Positions 1-6,860 of a stretch of DNA of 29,041 bases are shown piece by piece. Source of the DNA: SHZI01 sp964384525 (GTDB lineage: Bacteria > Pseudomonadota > Gammaproteobacteria > Steroidobacterales > GCA-2729495). How positions within the stretch are numbered: the first letter of the stretch is position 1; every line of letters starts with the position of its first letter. The stretch is taken from assembly GCA_964384525.1 (NCBI GenBank), contig CAYLKO010000031.1:1-29041 (forward strand). Direction: 5' to 3'. Below the pieces are notes generated by a model that had not been told where the DNA came from, made no database searches, and saw nothing but the letters and a program-made list of their open reading frames with translations. The position numbers were made by a program, and so were the translations under genes.

Positions 1-320
1 TCTCCTGCCAGCTCTACCAGCGCAGCGCCGACATCTTCCTCGGCGTGCCCTTCAATATCGCCTCGTATGCCCTGCTCACGCATCTGGTTGCTGCCCAGTG
101 TGAACTCGAGGTCGGCGACTTCATCTGGACCGGTGGTGATTGCCACCTGTATCTGAATCACCTGGAACAGGCCGGCGAGCAACTTGGGAGACAGCCCTTG
201 CCGTTGCCCAAGCTGAACCTGAAGCGGCGACCGGGGTCGCTGTTTGATTATCGGTATGAGGATATCGAGATCGTCGGGTACCAATCGCATGCGGCGATCA
301 GGGCGCCGATTGCGGTGTAG
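1..320 (+). CDS. thyA: Thymidylate synthase, C-terminal part (5' end outside window)
   Basis: ThyA makes dTMP from dUMP with methylene-tetrahydrofolate in the cytosol. The reading frame is open from base 3 and ends at TAG 318-320, giving about 105 residues. These match the C-terminal third of E. coli-type ThyA: it opens with SCQLYQRSADIFLG, continues with PFNIASYALLTHL (the dUMP/folate pocket) and GDFIWTGGDCHLYLNH, and ends DYRYEDIEIVGY. The catalytic Cys lies upstream of the window, so completeness cannot be judged. An HNH nuclease gene follows after only 17 bases, so accessory genes have been placed directly behind thyA and may be co-transcribed with it. Family identity is very secure. Confidence 0.96.
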   Translation, partial: SCQLYQRSADIFLGVPFNIASYALLTHLVAAQCELEVGDFIWTGGDCHLYLNHLEQAGEQLGRQPLPLPKLNLKRRPGSLFDYRYEDIEIVGYQSHAAIRAPIAV

Positions 321-337
321 GTGAGGGGCTTCTGCCG

Positions 338-1147
338 GTGAGCGACTTGATCAAGCCACCTGATAGCGCGTTTACCGCCGCACCGAAATGGTCAAGAGAA
401 CAGACCCTGCTCGCCTTTCAGTTCTATTGCGAAACTCCTTTCGGACAGCTGCACCACAGAAACAAGAACGTCATTGCCCTGGCTGGATTGATTGGCCGCA
501 CGCCTGATGCATTGGCAATGAAGTGCTCCAACATGGCGAGCCTTGATCCGAAGATCCGGGAGAGTGGCCGGACTGGCTTGAGCAATGCCTCCGCCATGGA
601 CCGCGAAGTCTGGAACGAGTTCCACGCCGATTGGGATGGGCTGATAGCGGAATGCGAGGCGCTGCTGGCTTATCTGGTGGCCCGGAAGGGTGGCCCCACG
701 TTACAGGACGATGCAGGGCCCTACATTGAGCCGGACTACTCAGGGGAAATGCGGCTCATCTCGGCGAAACAGCGAGTCGGCCAGGAGTTTTTCCGGCGTT
801 CGGTCCTTAGCAGCTATGGCGGCAAGTGCTGCATCTCGGGCGTCAGCGACGAGCGCCTCCTCGTCGCAAGCCATATCGTCCCATGGAGCGACGCCCCGTC
901 CATTCGCCTGCACCCCGGAAACGGTCTATGCCTGTCCGCAATCCATGACAAGGCTTTTGATAGTCACCTGTTCTCGCTGACAGATGATTTTCGTGTTGTC
1001 CTTTCTTCGCAACTGAAGGCAACGAAAGATCAGTTCTTGCAAGAGGTATTCTGGTCGGTGGAAGACAAGCCCATCTCTCTTCCAGACAAGTTTGCGCCAG
1101 AGCCTGTTTTTATTGAACGCCATAGAAGCCGGATGAACGCTGGGTAG
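338..1147 (+). CDS. HNH endonuclease family protein
   Basis: Probable metal-dependent DNA nuclease of 269 residues. The C-terminal half carries an HNH_2-like module: YGGKCCISG near residues 163-171, then ASHIVPW with His179, then NGLCL with Asn195 and HDKAFD with His203. This H-x15-N-x7-H arrangement is typical of HNH active sites. The N-terminal ~115 residues (KWSREQTLLAFQFY, then GRTPDALAMKCSN) look like a helical, possibly DNA-binding domain. Such stand-alone proteins are often annotated as putative restriction endonucleases; no methylase is adjacent, so that role is inference. The GTG start is chosen because a GAGGGG Shine-Dalgarno lies about 10 bases upstream. It sits 17 bases behind thyA and 17 bases before the next small gene, probably as one transcription unit. 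Target specificity cannot be inferred. Confidence 0.85.
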   Translation: MSDLIKPPDSAFTAAPKWSREQTLLAFQFYCETPFGQLHHRNKNVIALAGLIGRTPDALAMKCSNMASLDPKIRESGRTGLSNASAMDREVWNEFHADWDGLIAECEALLAYLVARKGGPTLQDDAGPYIEPDYSGEMRLISAKQRVGQEFFRRSVLSSYGGKCCISGVSDERLLVASHIVPWSDAPSIRLHPGNGLCLSAIHDKAFDSHLFSLTDDFRVVLSSQLKATKDQFLQEVFWSVEDKPISLPDKFAPEPVFIERHRSRMNAG

Positions 1148-1164
1148 GTTTTGGAGATATCCCG

Positions 1165-1515
1165 ATGATCACGGACGGATACGACTACATCTCCGAGGAA
1201 GAATTTGATGATATCTGGGGGGCACATGCAAAGCCCGATGGCAATCTGTATGTCTACGATGACATTCGATCATTGCCGATCCAGCACGTGTGGTCAGTAT
1301 CGCCAGGTGACGCCATTGATGAAGATGGATTTGATATCGATGACAGCTGGTACGCAGCCCCGGGAATACATTTCATCAACGTGCTGGGCTACGTCATTAC
1401 CGAGAAAGCGTGGGAAGTTGGAACGCCAGATGCCATCTGGTCCCTGGATGACGACGAGGATGCGCGTGAAGAACGAAGGGCGGACTTCCTTGAGGAGGGT
1501 CGTCGCGAGGCTTAG
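1165..1515 (+). CDS. Small acidic protein of unknown function
   Basis: I do not recognise this 116-residue protein. It is strongly acidic and aromatic-rich (runs such as SEEEFDDIW and DDDEDAREE) and has no signal peptide or membrane segment. The start is supported by GGAG at 1153-1156, 8 bases before ATG. It follows the HNH nuclease gene by 17 bases in the same direction, so the two are probably co-transcribed and stop at the terminator near 1714-1739. A small acidic protein beside a nuclease could be an inhibitor or immunity protein (DNA mimicry is one possible mode), but this rests only on charge and position. Codon use and base composition are less GC-rich than in the core genes of the window, which fits acquisition by transfer. 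Confidence 0.6.
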   Translation: MITDGYDYISEEEFDDIWGAHAKPDGNLYVYDDIRSLPIQHVWSVSPGDAIDEDGFDIDDSWYAAPGIHFINVLGYVITEKAWEVGTPDAIWSLDDDEDAREERRADFLEEGRREA

Positions 1516-1650
1516 CAACTGCGTCCTGGCCTGCTGATAAGTTGTTGGATGCCAAGGTGTTTTTAATAGCTTTGAGTTGTGATGGATAATCGTCTTGCAT
1601 TCAAACGCCCGACAAATAGAATGACTCGCGTCAAGTCGCCCCCCTGATCC

Positions 1651-1724
1651 GAACCGGCCACCGTATGGGGTACTTTCCGCAGAATCCTGCGGATAGGTCA
1701 GGAGGGACGCAAGAACCGGCCACC
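1651..1724 (+). repeat. 12-bp direct repeat GAACCGGCCACC (two copies)
   Basis: The 12-mer GAACCGGCCACC occurs at 1651-1662 and again, identically, at 1713-1724. The second copy forms part of the terminator stem. Between them is a perfect 7-bp hairpin. Repeated short motifs plus hairpins in a non-coding stretch next to accessory genes can be remnants of a mobile element end, but I see no transposase gene or matching far end. The 1516-1650 stretch before it is comparatively AT-rich and holds no supported gene. Confidence 0.55.
1676..1693. other. Perfect 7-bp hairpin
   Basis: TCCGCAG (1676-1682), loop AATC, CTGCGGA (1687-1693). It has no T-tract, so it is not itself a terminator. It stands 20 bases before the canonical terminator stem and between the two copies of a 12-bp direct repeat. 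Confidence 0.5.
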
Positions 1725-1739
1725 AGGCCGGTTTTTTTT
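1714..1739 (+). terminator. Rho-independent terminator after the HNH/unknown gene pair
   Basis: Perfect 8-bp stem AACCGGCC (1714-1721) and GGCCGGTT (1726-1733) with a 4-base loop ACCA, running into an eight-base T-tract (1732-1739). This is a textbook intrinsic terminator for plus-strand transcription. It ends the thyA/HNH/acidic-protein unit just before the convergent DUF3800 gene, whose stop codon is at 1742-1744. In the minus direction the stem is not followed by a T-run, so it should act one way only. Confidence 0.85.
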
Positions 1740-1741
1740 GC

Positions 1742-2365
1742 TCAGCCGCCAGGAAAGGTCCAAATATCCTCGAGGCGTGGCTTGAGTTTCTGATACCAGC
1801 GCCCGGCATTCCCTCTGTCGTTCTGGTGCTTGTAGTGTCGGTGTATTGCCCCTGCACACATATCCGCGAGTTGTATCAAGTCGCTGTTACTGGAATCCTT
1901 CATCGTCACGCTGTGAATCCGGCCATCGGCGGCGTGGCTTCGCAGATAGCGATTCAGCTCCCGGCGAAACTTCCGGTCACCACTACCATCAATCCGGATC
2001 CTCGCGTTCTTCAAGGTTTTGTTGTCATGTGTCAGCAAGAGGCGCACAAAGTAACGATAGAAATCCTCTGTGTCGGTCCGCATATGGACGTCATGGATCT
2101 TTCGCTTGTCGACGACAATAGCCCGCACGCTAAAGCCTTCGTTTCGCAACTGGTCAAAGAACTCGTCTCGAACAGAATTACTGCAATTACTGAACTTGAA
2201 TTCAGCTTTGTGACGGGTCTTCTGACGGACTTCCTTGATGGTGGTTGCAGCCCGATCCGCAGCCGCACTGTCCGGAAAGATCACCATGGCGACTACGAAA
2301 TAGCGTGATGATCCACGTTCCAGTTGAAACCCTGCACAGCCACTTTCGTCGACAAACACCAACAC
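1742..2365 (-). CDS. DUF3800 domain protein
   Basis: Protein of 207 residues matching the DUF3800 family, which has a predicted RNase H-like fold and no settled function; members are frequent on mobile and defence loci. The hallmark N-terminus VFVDESGCAGF has the acidic pair D-E seen in the family. A further conserved acidic site, RIDGSGDRKFRREL, lies near residues 125-138, and the C-terminal SDLIQLADMCAGAI fits the family's second catalytic-like region. The GTG start at 2365 is the first possible one, four codons after an in-frame TAG, and lies inside a small CACCC/GGGTG hairpin (2363-2377). It is convergent with the HNH unit and 123 bases from the apaH stop. Enzymatic activity is inference from the fold family. 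Confidence 0.82.
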   Translation of the reverse strand: MLVFVDESGCAGFQLERGSSRYFVVAMVIFPDSAAADRAATTIKEVRQKTRHKAEFKFSNCSNSVRDEFFDQLRNEGFSVRAIVVDKRKIHDVHMRTDTEDFYRYFVRLLLTHDNKTLKNARIRIDGSGDRKFRRELNRYLRSHAADGRIHSVTMKDSSNSDLIQLADMCAGAIHRHYKHQNDRGNAGRWYQKLKPRLEDIWTFPGG

Positions 2366-2488
2366 CCCGCTAGGGTGCTACGTGTGCCATGGGGCTGCAC
2401 GACCGAGAATATGGCACCTTTCGGCAGATTCAATGCGAAACCTGCAGCGCCTTGGGTGAAGTGGCAGAACGGGAGGTGAATTGCGCGC

Positions 2489-3313
2489 TCATCCCCCACA
2501 CCCCACACTCGTCACCACTGCCTCCCCATCCAGCCTGACCGCCGACAGCTGCCGCCCCCACACGCAGCCGGTATCGATCCCCAGCAGGTTGTCCTTCCTC
2601 AGCAGCCCGAGCGCTGCCCAGTGCCCGAACACCATCCGCACATTCGCAGTTTTTCGGTGAGGCAGTTCGAACCACGGATGCAGCCCGACGGGTTGTGATC
2701 CGGGCGCGCCGTTTTCGTCGAGATCCAGGGTTCCATCGGCGTGGCAGTAGCGGATGCGGGTGAGGCAGTTGGTGATGAAGCGCAGGCGGTCCTGGCCCGC
2801 GAGCTGCTGTGACCAGCGGGCCGGTTCGTTACCGTAGAGTTCGCGGATATAGGCCTCGCAGCCGGGGCCCTGCAGTGCCGCTTCAACTTCCCGGGCCAGG
2901 GCAATCGTCATCGGCGCGTCCCATTCGGGGACGACGCCGGCATGCACCATCAGGGTATTCAACTCCGGCTGGTAATGGGCGAGTGGACGGTGCCGCAGCC
3001 ACGTCACCAGCTCCGGGCCATCGGGGGCATCGAGCACATCGGCCAGTTCGCGTCCCTGCCGGCCGCTCGTGACGCGCGCCAGATTGCCGAAGGCGAGTGC
3101 GATCAGATGGAGATCGTGATTGCCGAGGACGACGACAGCGCGCTCGCCGAGCAAGCGGATCAGCCGCAGGACTGCCAGTGACTTCGGTCCGCGATTGACC
3201 AGATCACCGACGAACCACAGCTCGTCGCAGGCCGGGTCGAAGCGCAGGGTGTCGAGCAGTCGTTCGAGTTCGTCGCAGCAGCCCTGGACATCGCCGATGG
3301 CGTAAATCGCCAT
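2489..3313 (-). CDS. apaH: Symmetrical bis(5'-nucleosyl)-tetraphosphatase (Ap4A hydrolase)
   Basis: Cytosolic metallophosphoesterase that cleaves Ap4A to two ADP and, in enterobacteria, also removes Np4-type RNA caps. At 274 residues it has the usual length. The full motif set is visible: GDVQGC near the start, GDLVNRGP, GNHDLH, VHAGVVPEW and FGHWAALG, which supply the di-metal ligands; GIDTGCVWG closes the domain. It is the last gene of the lptD-surA-pdxA-rsmA-apaG-apaH operon, 9 bases after apaG, in the arrangement known from E. coli. After its stop, 123 bases separate it from the DUF3800 gene; I see no clear intrinsic terminator there. Confidence 0.96.
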   Translation of the reverse strand: MAIYAIGDVQGCCDELERLLDTLRFDPACDELWFVGDLVNRGPKSLAVLRLIRLLGERAVVVLGNHDLHLIALAFGNLARVTSGRQGRELADVLDAPDGPELVTWLRHRPLAHYQPELNTLMVHAGVVPEWDAPMTIALAREVEAALQGPGCEAYIRELYGNEPARWSQQLAGQDRLRFITNCLTRIRYCHADGTLDLDENGAPGSQPVGLHPWFELPHRKTANVRMVFGHWAALGLLRKDNLLGIDTGCVWGRQLSAVRLDGEAVVTSVGCGG

Positions 3314-3322
3314 GCGGCCGGC

Positions 3323-3709
3323 CTAATGCAGAACGCCGGGGACCGCGAGCCGGAAGCAGGGGATCTCTGCGCGAAACGGCGTGCCGTCGTCGGTGCGCAT
3401 GCCGTAGCTGCCTTCCATGGTGCCGACCGGGGTTTCGATCACGGCGCCGCTCGAGTAGCGGTGCTGCTGGCCGGGGAGGATGTGCGGTTGTTCGCCGACC
3501 ACGCCATCGCCCTGGACTTCCTGCACCTTGCCGTTGGCGTCGGTGATGATCCAGTGACGATTGACAAGCCGCGCCGGCCGGGAGCCGGTGTTGCGGATCG
3601 TCACCGTGTAGGCGAACACATAGCGCTCGCCATCAGGCTCGGACTGATCGGGGAGATACAGTGTTTCCACCGTGATCTGGATGTGCGTGCGGGTGACTGG
3701 TTTGCTCAT
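3323..3709 (-). CDS. apaG: ApaG protein
   Basis: Protein of 128 residues with a single fibronectin-III-like ApaG domain. Conserved segments are VFAYTVTIRNTG, HWIITDANGKVQEVQGDGVVG, QPHILPGQQHRYSSG and GSYGM. The name 'Co2+/Mg2+ efflux protein' comes from a Salmonella cobalt-resistance phenotype (CorD); the fold has no membrane segment, so a direct transport role is doubtful and the molecular function is unsettled. It lies between rsmA and apaH with 9-base gaps on each side, the conserved order. The length is typical and the ATG start begins just before the domain. Confidence 0.95.
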   Translation of the reverse strand: MSKPVTRTHIQITVETLYLPDQSEPDGERYVFAYTVTIRNTGSRPARLVNRHWIITDANGKVQEVQGDGVVGEQPHILPGQQHRYSSGAVIETPVGTMEGSYGMRTDDGTPFRAEIPCFRLAVPGVLH

Positions 3710-3718
3710 GTTGTGCCG

Positions 3719-4528
3719 TCATTCTGGGAGAGTGTCTGGCGGATTGGCAAGGGTGGCGAGCTTGAGCCAGAGTTCCGGTGATACGGTTTCGGGGCGCGCG
3801 CCGTCGTCGAGGCCGACCGAGCGGATGTCTTCAGGCGTGAGCAGGCCCTTCAGGCCATTGCTGAGGCGTTTGCGCCGCATCGTGAAGGCCTGAGCGACGA
3901 GCTGGTCCGCCCGCGCCAGCGTGCGTTCGCTGGCGAGCGGCCGGGCATGGGGTGTGAGCCGCAGCATCACCGAGTCGACCTGCGGCGGGGGCCGGAAGCT
4001 GCCGGGCTGGATGCCGAACAGGCGCTCCACGCCACAGCGCAGCGCGATGGCGATCGTCAGCCGGCCGTAGACCTTGCTGCCGGGCGGGCTGACCATGCGT
4101 TCGCCCACTTCCTTCTGCAGCATCACATGCAGATCGGAGAAGGCCGCGCCTTGATCCAGCAGATGGAAGAGCAGGGGCGTGGAGATGTTGTAGGGCAGGT
4201 TGGCGGCGAGTCGCAACGAATCCCCGGCTGCCAGCTGGCGAAAATCGAAGTGCAGGGCATCGGCGCAATGGATCGTGCACTGGCCGGCGGGCACTGCAGT
4301 GTCGCGGCCGGCCGCCAGTCGGGCCGGCAGTTCACGGGCGAGATCCGCATCCACTTCGATGACCTCGAGCATCACGCCGGCATTCAGGAGCGGCAGGGTC
4401 AGCGCCCCCCGGCCGGGACCGATCTCGACGAAGCGTTCGCCGGGCCGTGGCGCGATGGCGGTGATGATCTTGCGGATGATGTTGCCATCCACAAGGAAGT
4501 GCTGGCCCAGGTGTTTGCGGGCCCTCAC
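3719..4528 (-). CDS. rsmA: 16S rRNA dimethyladenosine transferase RsmA/KsgA
   Basis: SAM-dependent enzyme that dimethylates two adjacent adenosines in the 3' hairpin of 16S rRNA and acts as a late 30S assembly checkpoint. It has 269 residues. Visible motifs are RKHLGQHFLVDG at the N-terminus, FVEIGPGRGALTLPL (SAM motif I), an acidic EVDADL (motif II) and NLPYNISTPLL (motif IV, the catalytic NLPY). The C-terminal FRPPPQVDSVMLRL is a family signature. The start is GTG, overlapping the pdxA stop by 4 bases (GTGA), so translation is probably coupled to pdxA. It sits at its expected place in the operon. Confidence 0.96.
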   Translation of the reverse strand: MRARKHLGQHFLVDGNIIRKIITAIAPRPGERFVEIGPGRGALTLPLLNAGVMLEVIEVDADLARELPARLAAGRDTAVPAGQCTIHCADALHFDFRQLAAGDSLRLAANLPYNISTPLLFHLLDQGAAFSDLHVMLQKEVGERMVSPPGSKVYGRLTIAIALRCGVERLFGIQPGSFRPPPQVDSVMLRLTPHARPLASERTLARADQLVAQAFTMRRKRLSNGLKGLLTPEDIRSVGLDDGARPETVSPELWLKLATLANPPDTLPE

Positions 4529-5505
4529 GCCGTTGCGCGGACCATGCCGATGGCCAGTTCCACCGCAGCCCGCAGGCTGCCGGGGTCGGCCCGGCCGGTG
4601 CCGGCGAGATCGAGCGCCGTGCCGTGATCCACGGAGGTGCGGATGATCGGCAGGCCGAGCGTCACATTCACCGCATGGCCGAAGCCGCGATGCTTCAGCA
4701 CCGGCAGACCCTGGTCGTGATACATGGCGAGCACTGCATCGACGCCGGCGAGATTGCTCTCGATGAAGGCCGTGTCGGCCGGCAGCGGGCCGACCACCGA
4801 CACCCCGCTGGCGCGCAAGGCCCGGATGGCGGGGCTGATCTCGCGGATTTCTTCGTCACCGAGGCAGCCGGACTCGCCGGCATGCGGATTGAGCCCCAGC
4901 ACGGCAATCTTCGGCTCGCGAATGCCGAAGTACCGCTTGAGGCCGTCGTCGAGAATGTGGGCGGTGGTTTCCACCCGGGCCCGGGTGATCGCCGCGGGGA
5001 CGGCCGACAGCGGCAGGTGGGTGGTACACAGCGCCACGCGGAGTGCGCCGGCAACGAGCAGCATGACGGGCGTCGCACCGCCGGTCAGCGTGGCGAGGTA
5101 TTCGGTGTGACCGGTGAATGCCGTGCCGCTGTCGTTGATCACGGCCTTGTGCACCGGCGCCGTGACGACGGCGGCAAACTGGCCCTGCTGGCAGCCGTGG
5201 GCGGCGCGCCTGATCAAGTCGAGCACCCACGGACCATTGGCGACATCGAGGCGACCCGGGACCACCGGGGCGGGCAAGGGCACATCGGCGACAACCAGCC
5301 GACCAGCCCTGGCAGCTTCGGCCGGCATCTCCGGCCTGAAGTCGGCGATGCCCACCTTGAGCCCCCGTGCCCGGGCCCGGCTGGCCAGCAGGCGGCTGTC
5401 GCCGAGCACGACGAGTTCGGCGGGCCACGGCTGGCGACTCAGATCGAGGATCAGATCAGGGCCGATACCGGCCGGCTCACCGGTGGTGATGGCAATGCGG
5501 GGCAG
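4525..5505 (-). CDS. pdxA: 4-hydroxythreonine-4-phosphate dehydrogenase; apparent CTG start
   Basis: PdxA oxidises 4-phosphohydroxy-threonine in pyridoxal-phosphate synthesis. Metal-site motifs are visible: TGHTEYLA, MYHDQGLPVLKH and TSVDHGTALDLAGTG. The conserved N-terminus RIAITTGEPAGIGPDLIL must be translated, but in this frame the only ATG/GTG/TTG is GTG at 5409, which would delete it. Between the upstream in-frame TGA and the motif the candidates are CTG at 5503-5505 or ATT three codons later. CTG gives 326 residues, the normal family length, so I used it. No Shine-Dalgarno is evident. The surA stop ends 11 bases before, so re-initiation by terminating ribosomes is plausible. A small sequencing error at the junction is the alternative. 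Identity is certain; the start is not. Confidence 0.93.
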   Translation of the reverse strand: MPRIAITTGEPAGIGPDLILDLSRQPWPAELVVLGDSRLLASRARARGLKVGIADFRPEMPAEAARAGRLVVADVPLPAPVVPGRLDVANGPWVLDLIRRAAHGCQQGQFAAVVTAPVHKAVINDSGTAFTGHTEYLATLTGGATPVMLLVAGALRVALCTTHLPLSAVPAAITRARVETTAHILDDGLKRYFGIREPKIAVLGLNPHAGESGCLGDEEIREISPAIRALRASGVSVVGPLPADTAFIESNLAGVDAVLAMYHDQGLPVLKHRGFGHAVNVTLGLPIIRTSVDHGTALDLAGTGRADPGSLRAAVELAIGMVRATA

Positions 5506-5516
5506 GGTGGTGATGG

Positions 5517-6848
5517 CTACATCCGGTATTCGACGAAGGCTTCGTCACGCAGCCGACGGGTCCACTGGTCAACCTCGTCACCGAGCTTGCTGTTGCGGAT
5601 GGCCATGATGGCTTCCTGCCGCTGCCGGTCTGCCGTGGCGTCATACACGCGCCGCTCCAGCACCTGCACGATGTGCCAGCCGTATTGCGTGTGGAAAGGC
5701 TCGCTGATTTCGTTGGGCTTGAGCTTGTCCAGCTGTTGTTCGAAGGCCGGCACGAAACTGTTCGGCCCGGTCCAGCCGAGATCGCCGCCCTCGATGGCCG
5801 ATTGCGGATCCTCGGACACGGCTCTCGCCACGGCGGCGAAGTCTTCACCGCCGAGGATTCTGGTGCGGATATCCTTCAGCTGCTGCTCCACCGCGCTGTC
5901 GTCCAGCACTTCGTTGGTGGTGAGCAGGATGTGGCGGGCATGGGTCTGGTTTTCCATGATCGCGGCATCACCGCGGCGGTCCACGAGCTTGATGAGGTGG
6001 AAGCCGCTGGCATTGCGGATGGGTTTGCTCACCTGGCCCTTGGCCAGCTCCGGAACGACGTCGGCAAAAATGCTCGGCAGTTCAGCACCCCGGCGCCAGT
6101 CGAGGCTGCCGCCCTCCAGCGCCTGCTGACCGCTGGAATAGGCCACGGCGAGCTTGGCGAAGTCCTCGCCGTTCTGCAGGCGCGTGTACACCTGGTTGGC
6201 GAGTTCCTCCGCCGCCGCGATCTGGGGCGGGTTGGCGTTGGCCGGCACGCCGATCAGGATGTGGGACAGGAGGTATTCCTCCCGCTGGCCCGCCTTGCCC
6301 TTCTGTCTCGCCAGATAGGCATCGAGTTCGCTCGGCGTCACGTTGATCCGCTGCAGGACATCCCGCTGGCGCAACTGGTCGATCGTGACCTGGTCGCGCA
6401 GCTCGCGACGGTAGCTTGCGTAATCCACGCCTTCGCCGGCCAGCAGTTTCGGCAGCTCCGACAGGGAGACGTTGTTGCGCCGGGCGATGTTGGCCAGCGC
6501 CTCGTTCAGGGTTTCGTCCGACACGCTGATGCCGACCTTCGCCGCCCGCTGCAGTTGCAGCTGCTGGGTGATCAGCCGGTCGAGGACCTGGTGCTGCAGC
6601 GTCTGGAAGGGCGGCAGTTGCGTGCCCTGCTTTTGCAGGCGGTCGACGATCCGCGTGGTTTCGTCGTGCAGTTCGCTCTTCAGAACCACGCCATCGTTCA
6701 CCAGCGCGGCAATGCCATCGAGCATCTCGCCGCTGCTGCTCAGCTCCCGGGTCTGGGCGGATGCGGGCGTGGACAGGCCCGCGAGCAACAGACCGATGAG
6801 TCCGGGCAGGGCCAGCCGGCGCAGGGAATCAATGACCAACTTCAACAT
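5517..6848 (-). CDS. surA: Periplasmic chaperone / peptidyl-prolyl isomerase SurA
   Basis: SurA escorts unfolded outer-membrane proteins, including LptD, across the periplasm to the BAM complex. It has 443 residues. The N-terminus is a Sec signal peptide ending near ASAQ at about residue 32. It is followed by the SurA N domain (GIAALVNDGVVLKSEL...) and two parvulin domains, roughly 190-290 (starting YLLSHILIG) and 300-400 (starting HARHILLTT; GWHIVQVLERR near its end). It follows lptD by 12 bases, the classical pairing of chaperone and client. The ATG at 6848 has no strong Shine-Dalgarno; coupling to lptD translation is likely. Confidence 0.95.
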   Translation of the reverse strand: MLKLVIDSLRRLALPGLIGLLLAGLSTPASAQTRELSSSGEMLDGIAALVNDGVVLKSELHDETTRIVDRLQKQGTQLPPFQTLQHQVLDRLITQQLQLQRAAKVGISVSDETLNEALANIARRNNVSLSELPKLLAGEGVDYASYRRELRDQVTIDQLRQRDVLQRINVTPSELDAYLARQKGKAGQREEYLLSHILIGVPANANPPQIAAAEELANQVYTRLQNGEDFAKLAVAYSSGQQALEGGSLDWRRGAELPSIFADVVPELAKGQVSKPIRNASGFHLIKLVDRRGDAAIMENQTHARHILLTTNEVLDDSAVEQQLKDIRTRILGGEDFAAVARAVSEDPQSAIEGGDLGWTGPNSFVPAFEQQLDKLKPNEISEPFHTQYGWHIVQVLERRVYDATADRQRQEAIMAIRNSKLGDEVDQWTRRLRDEAFVEYRM

Positions 6849-6860
6849 CAGGTGGGGGTG

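Noticed and set aside
2363..2377. CACCC/GGGTG hairpin at the DUF3800 start as a regulatory element
   Set aside because: Only 5 bp with no T-tract; in this base composition it is expected by chance.
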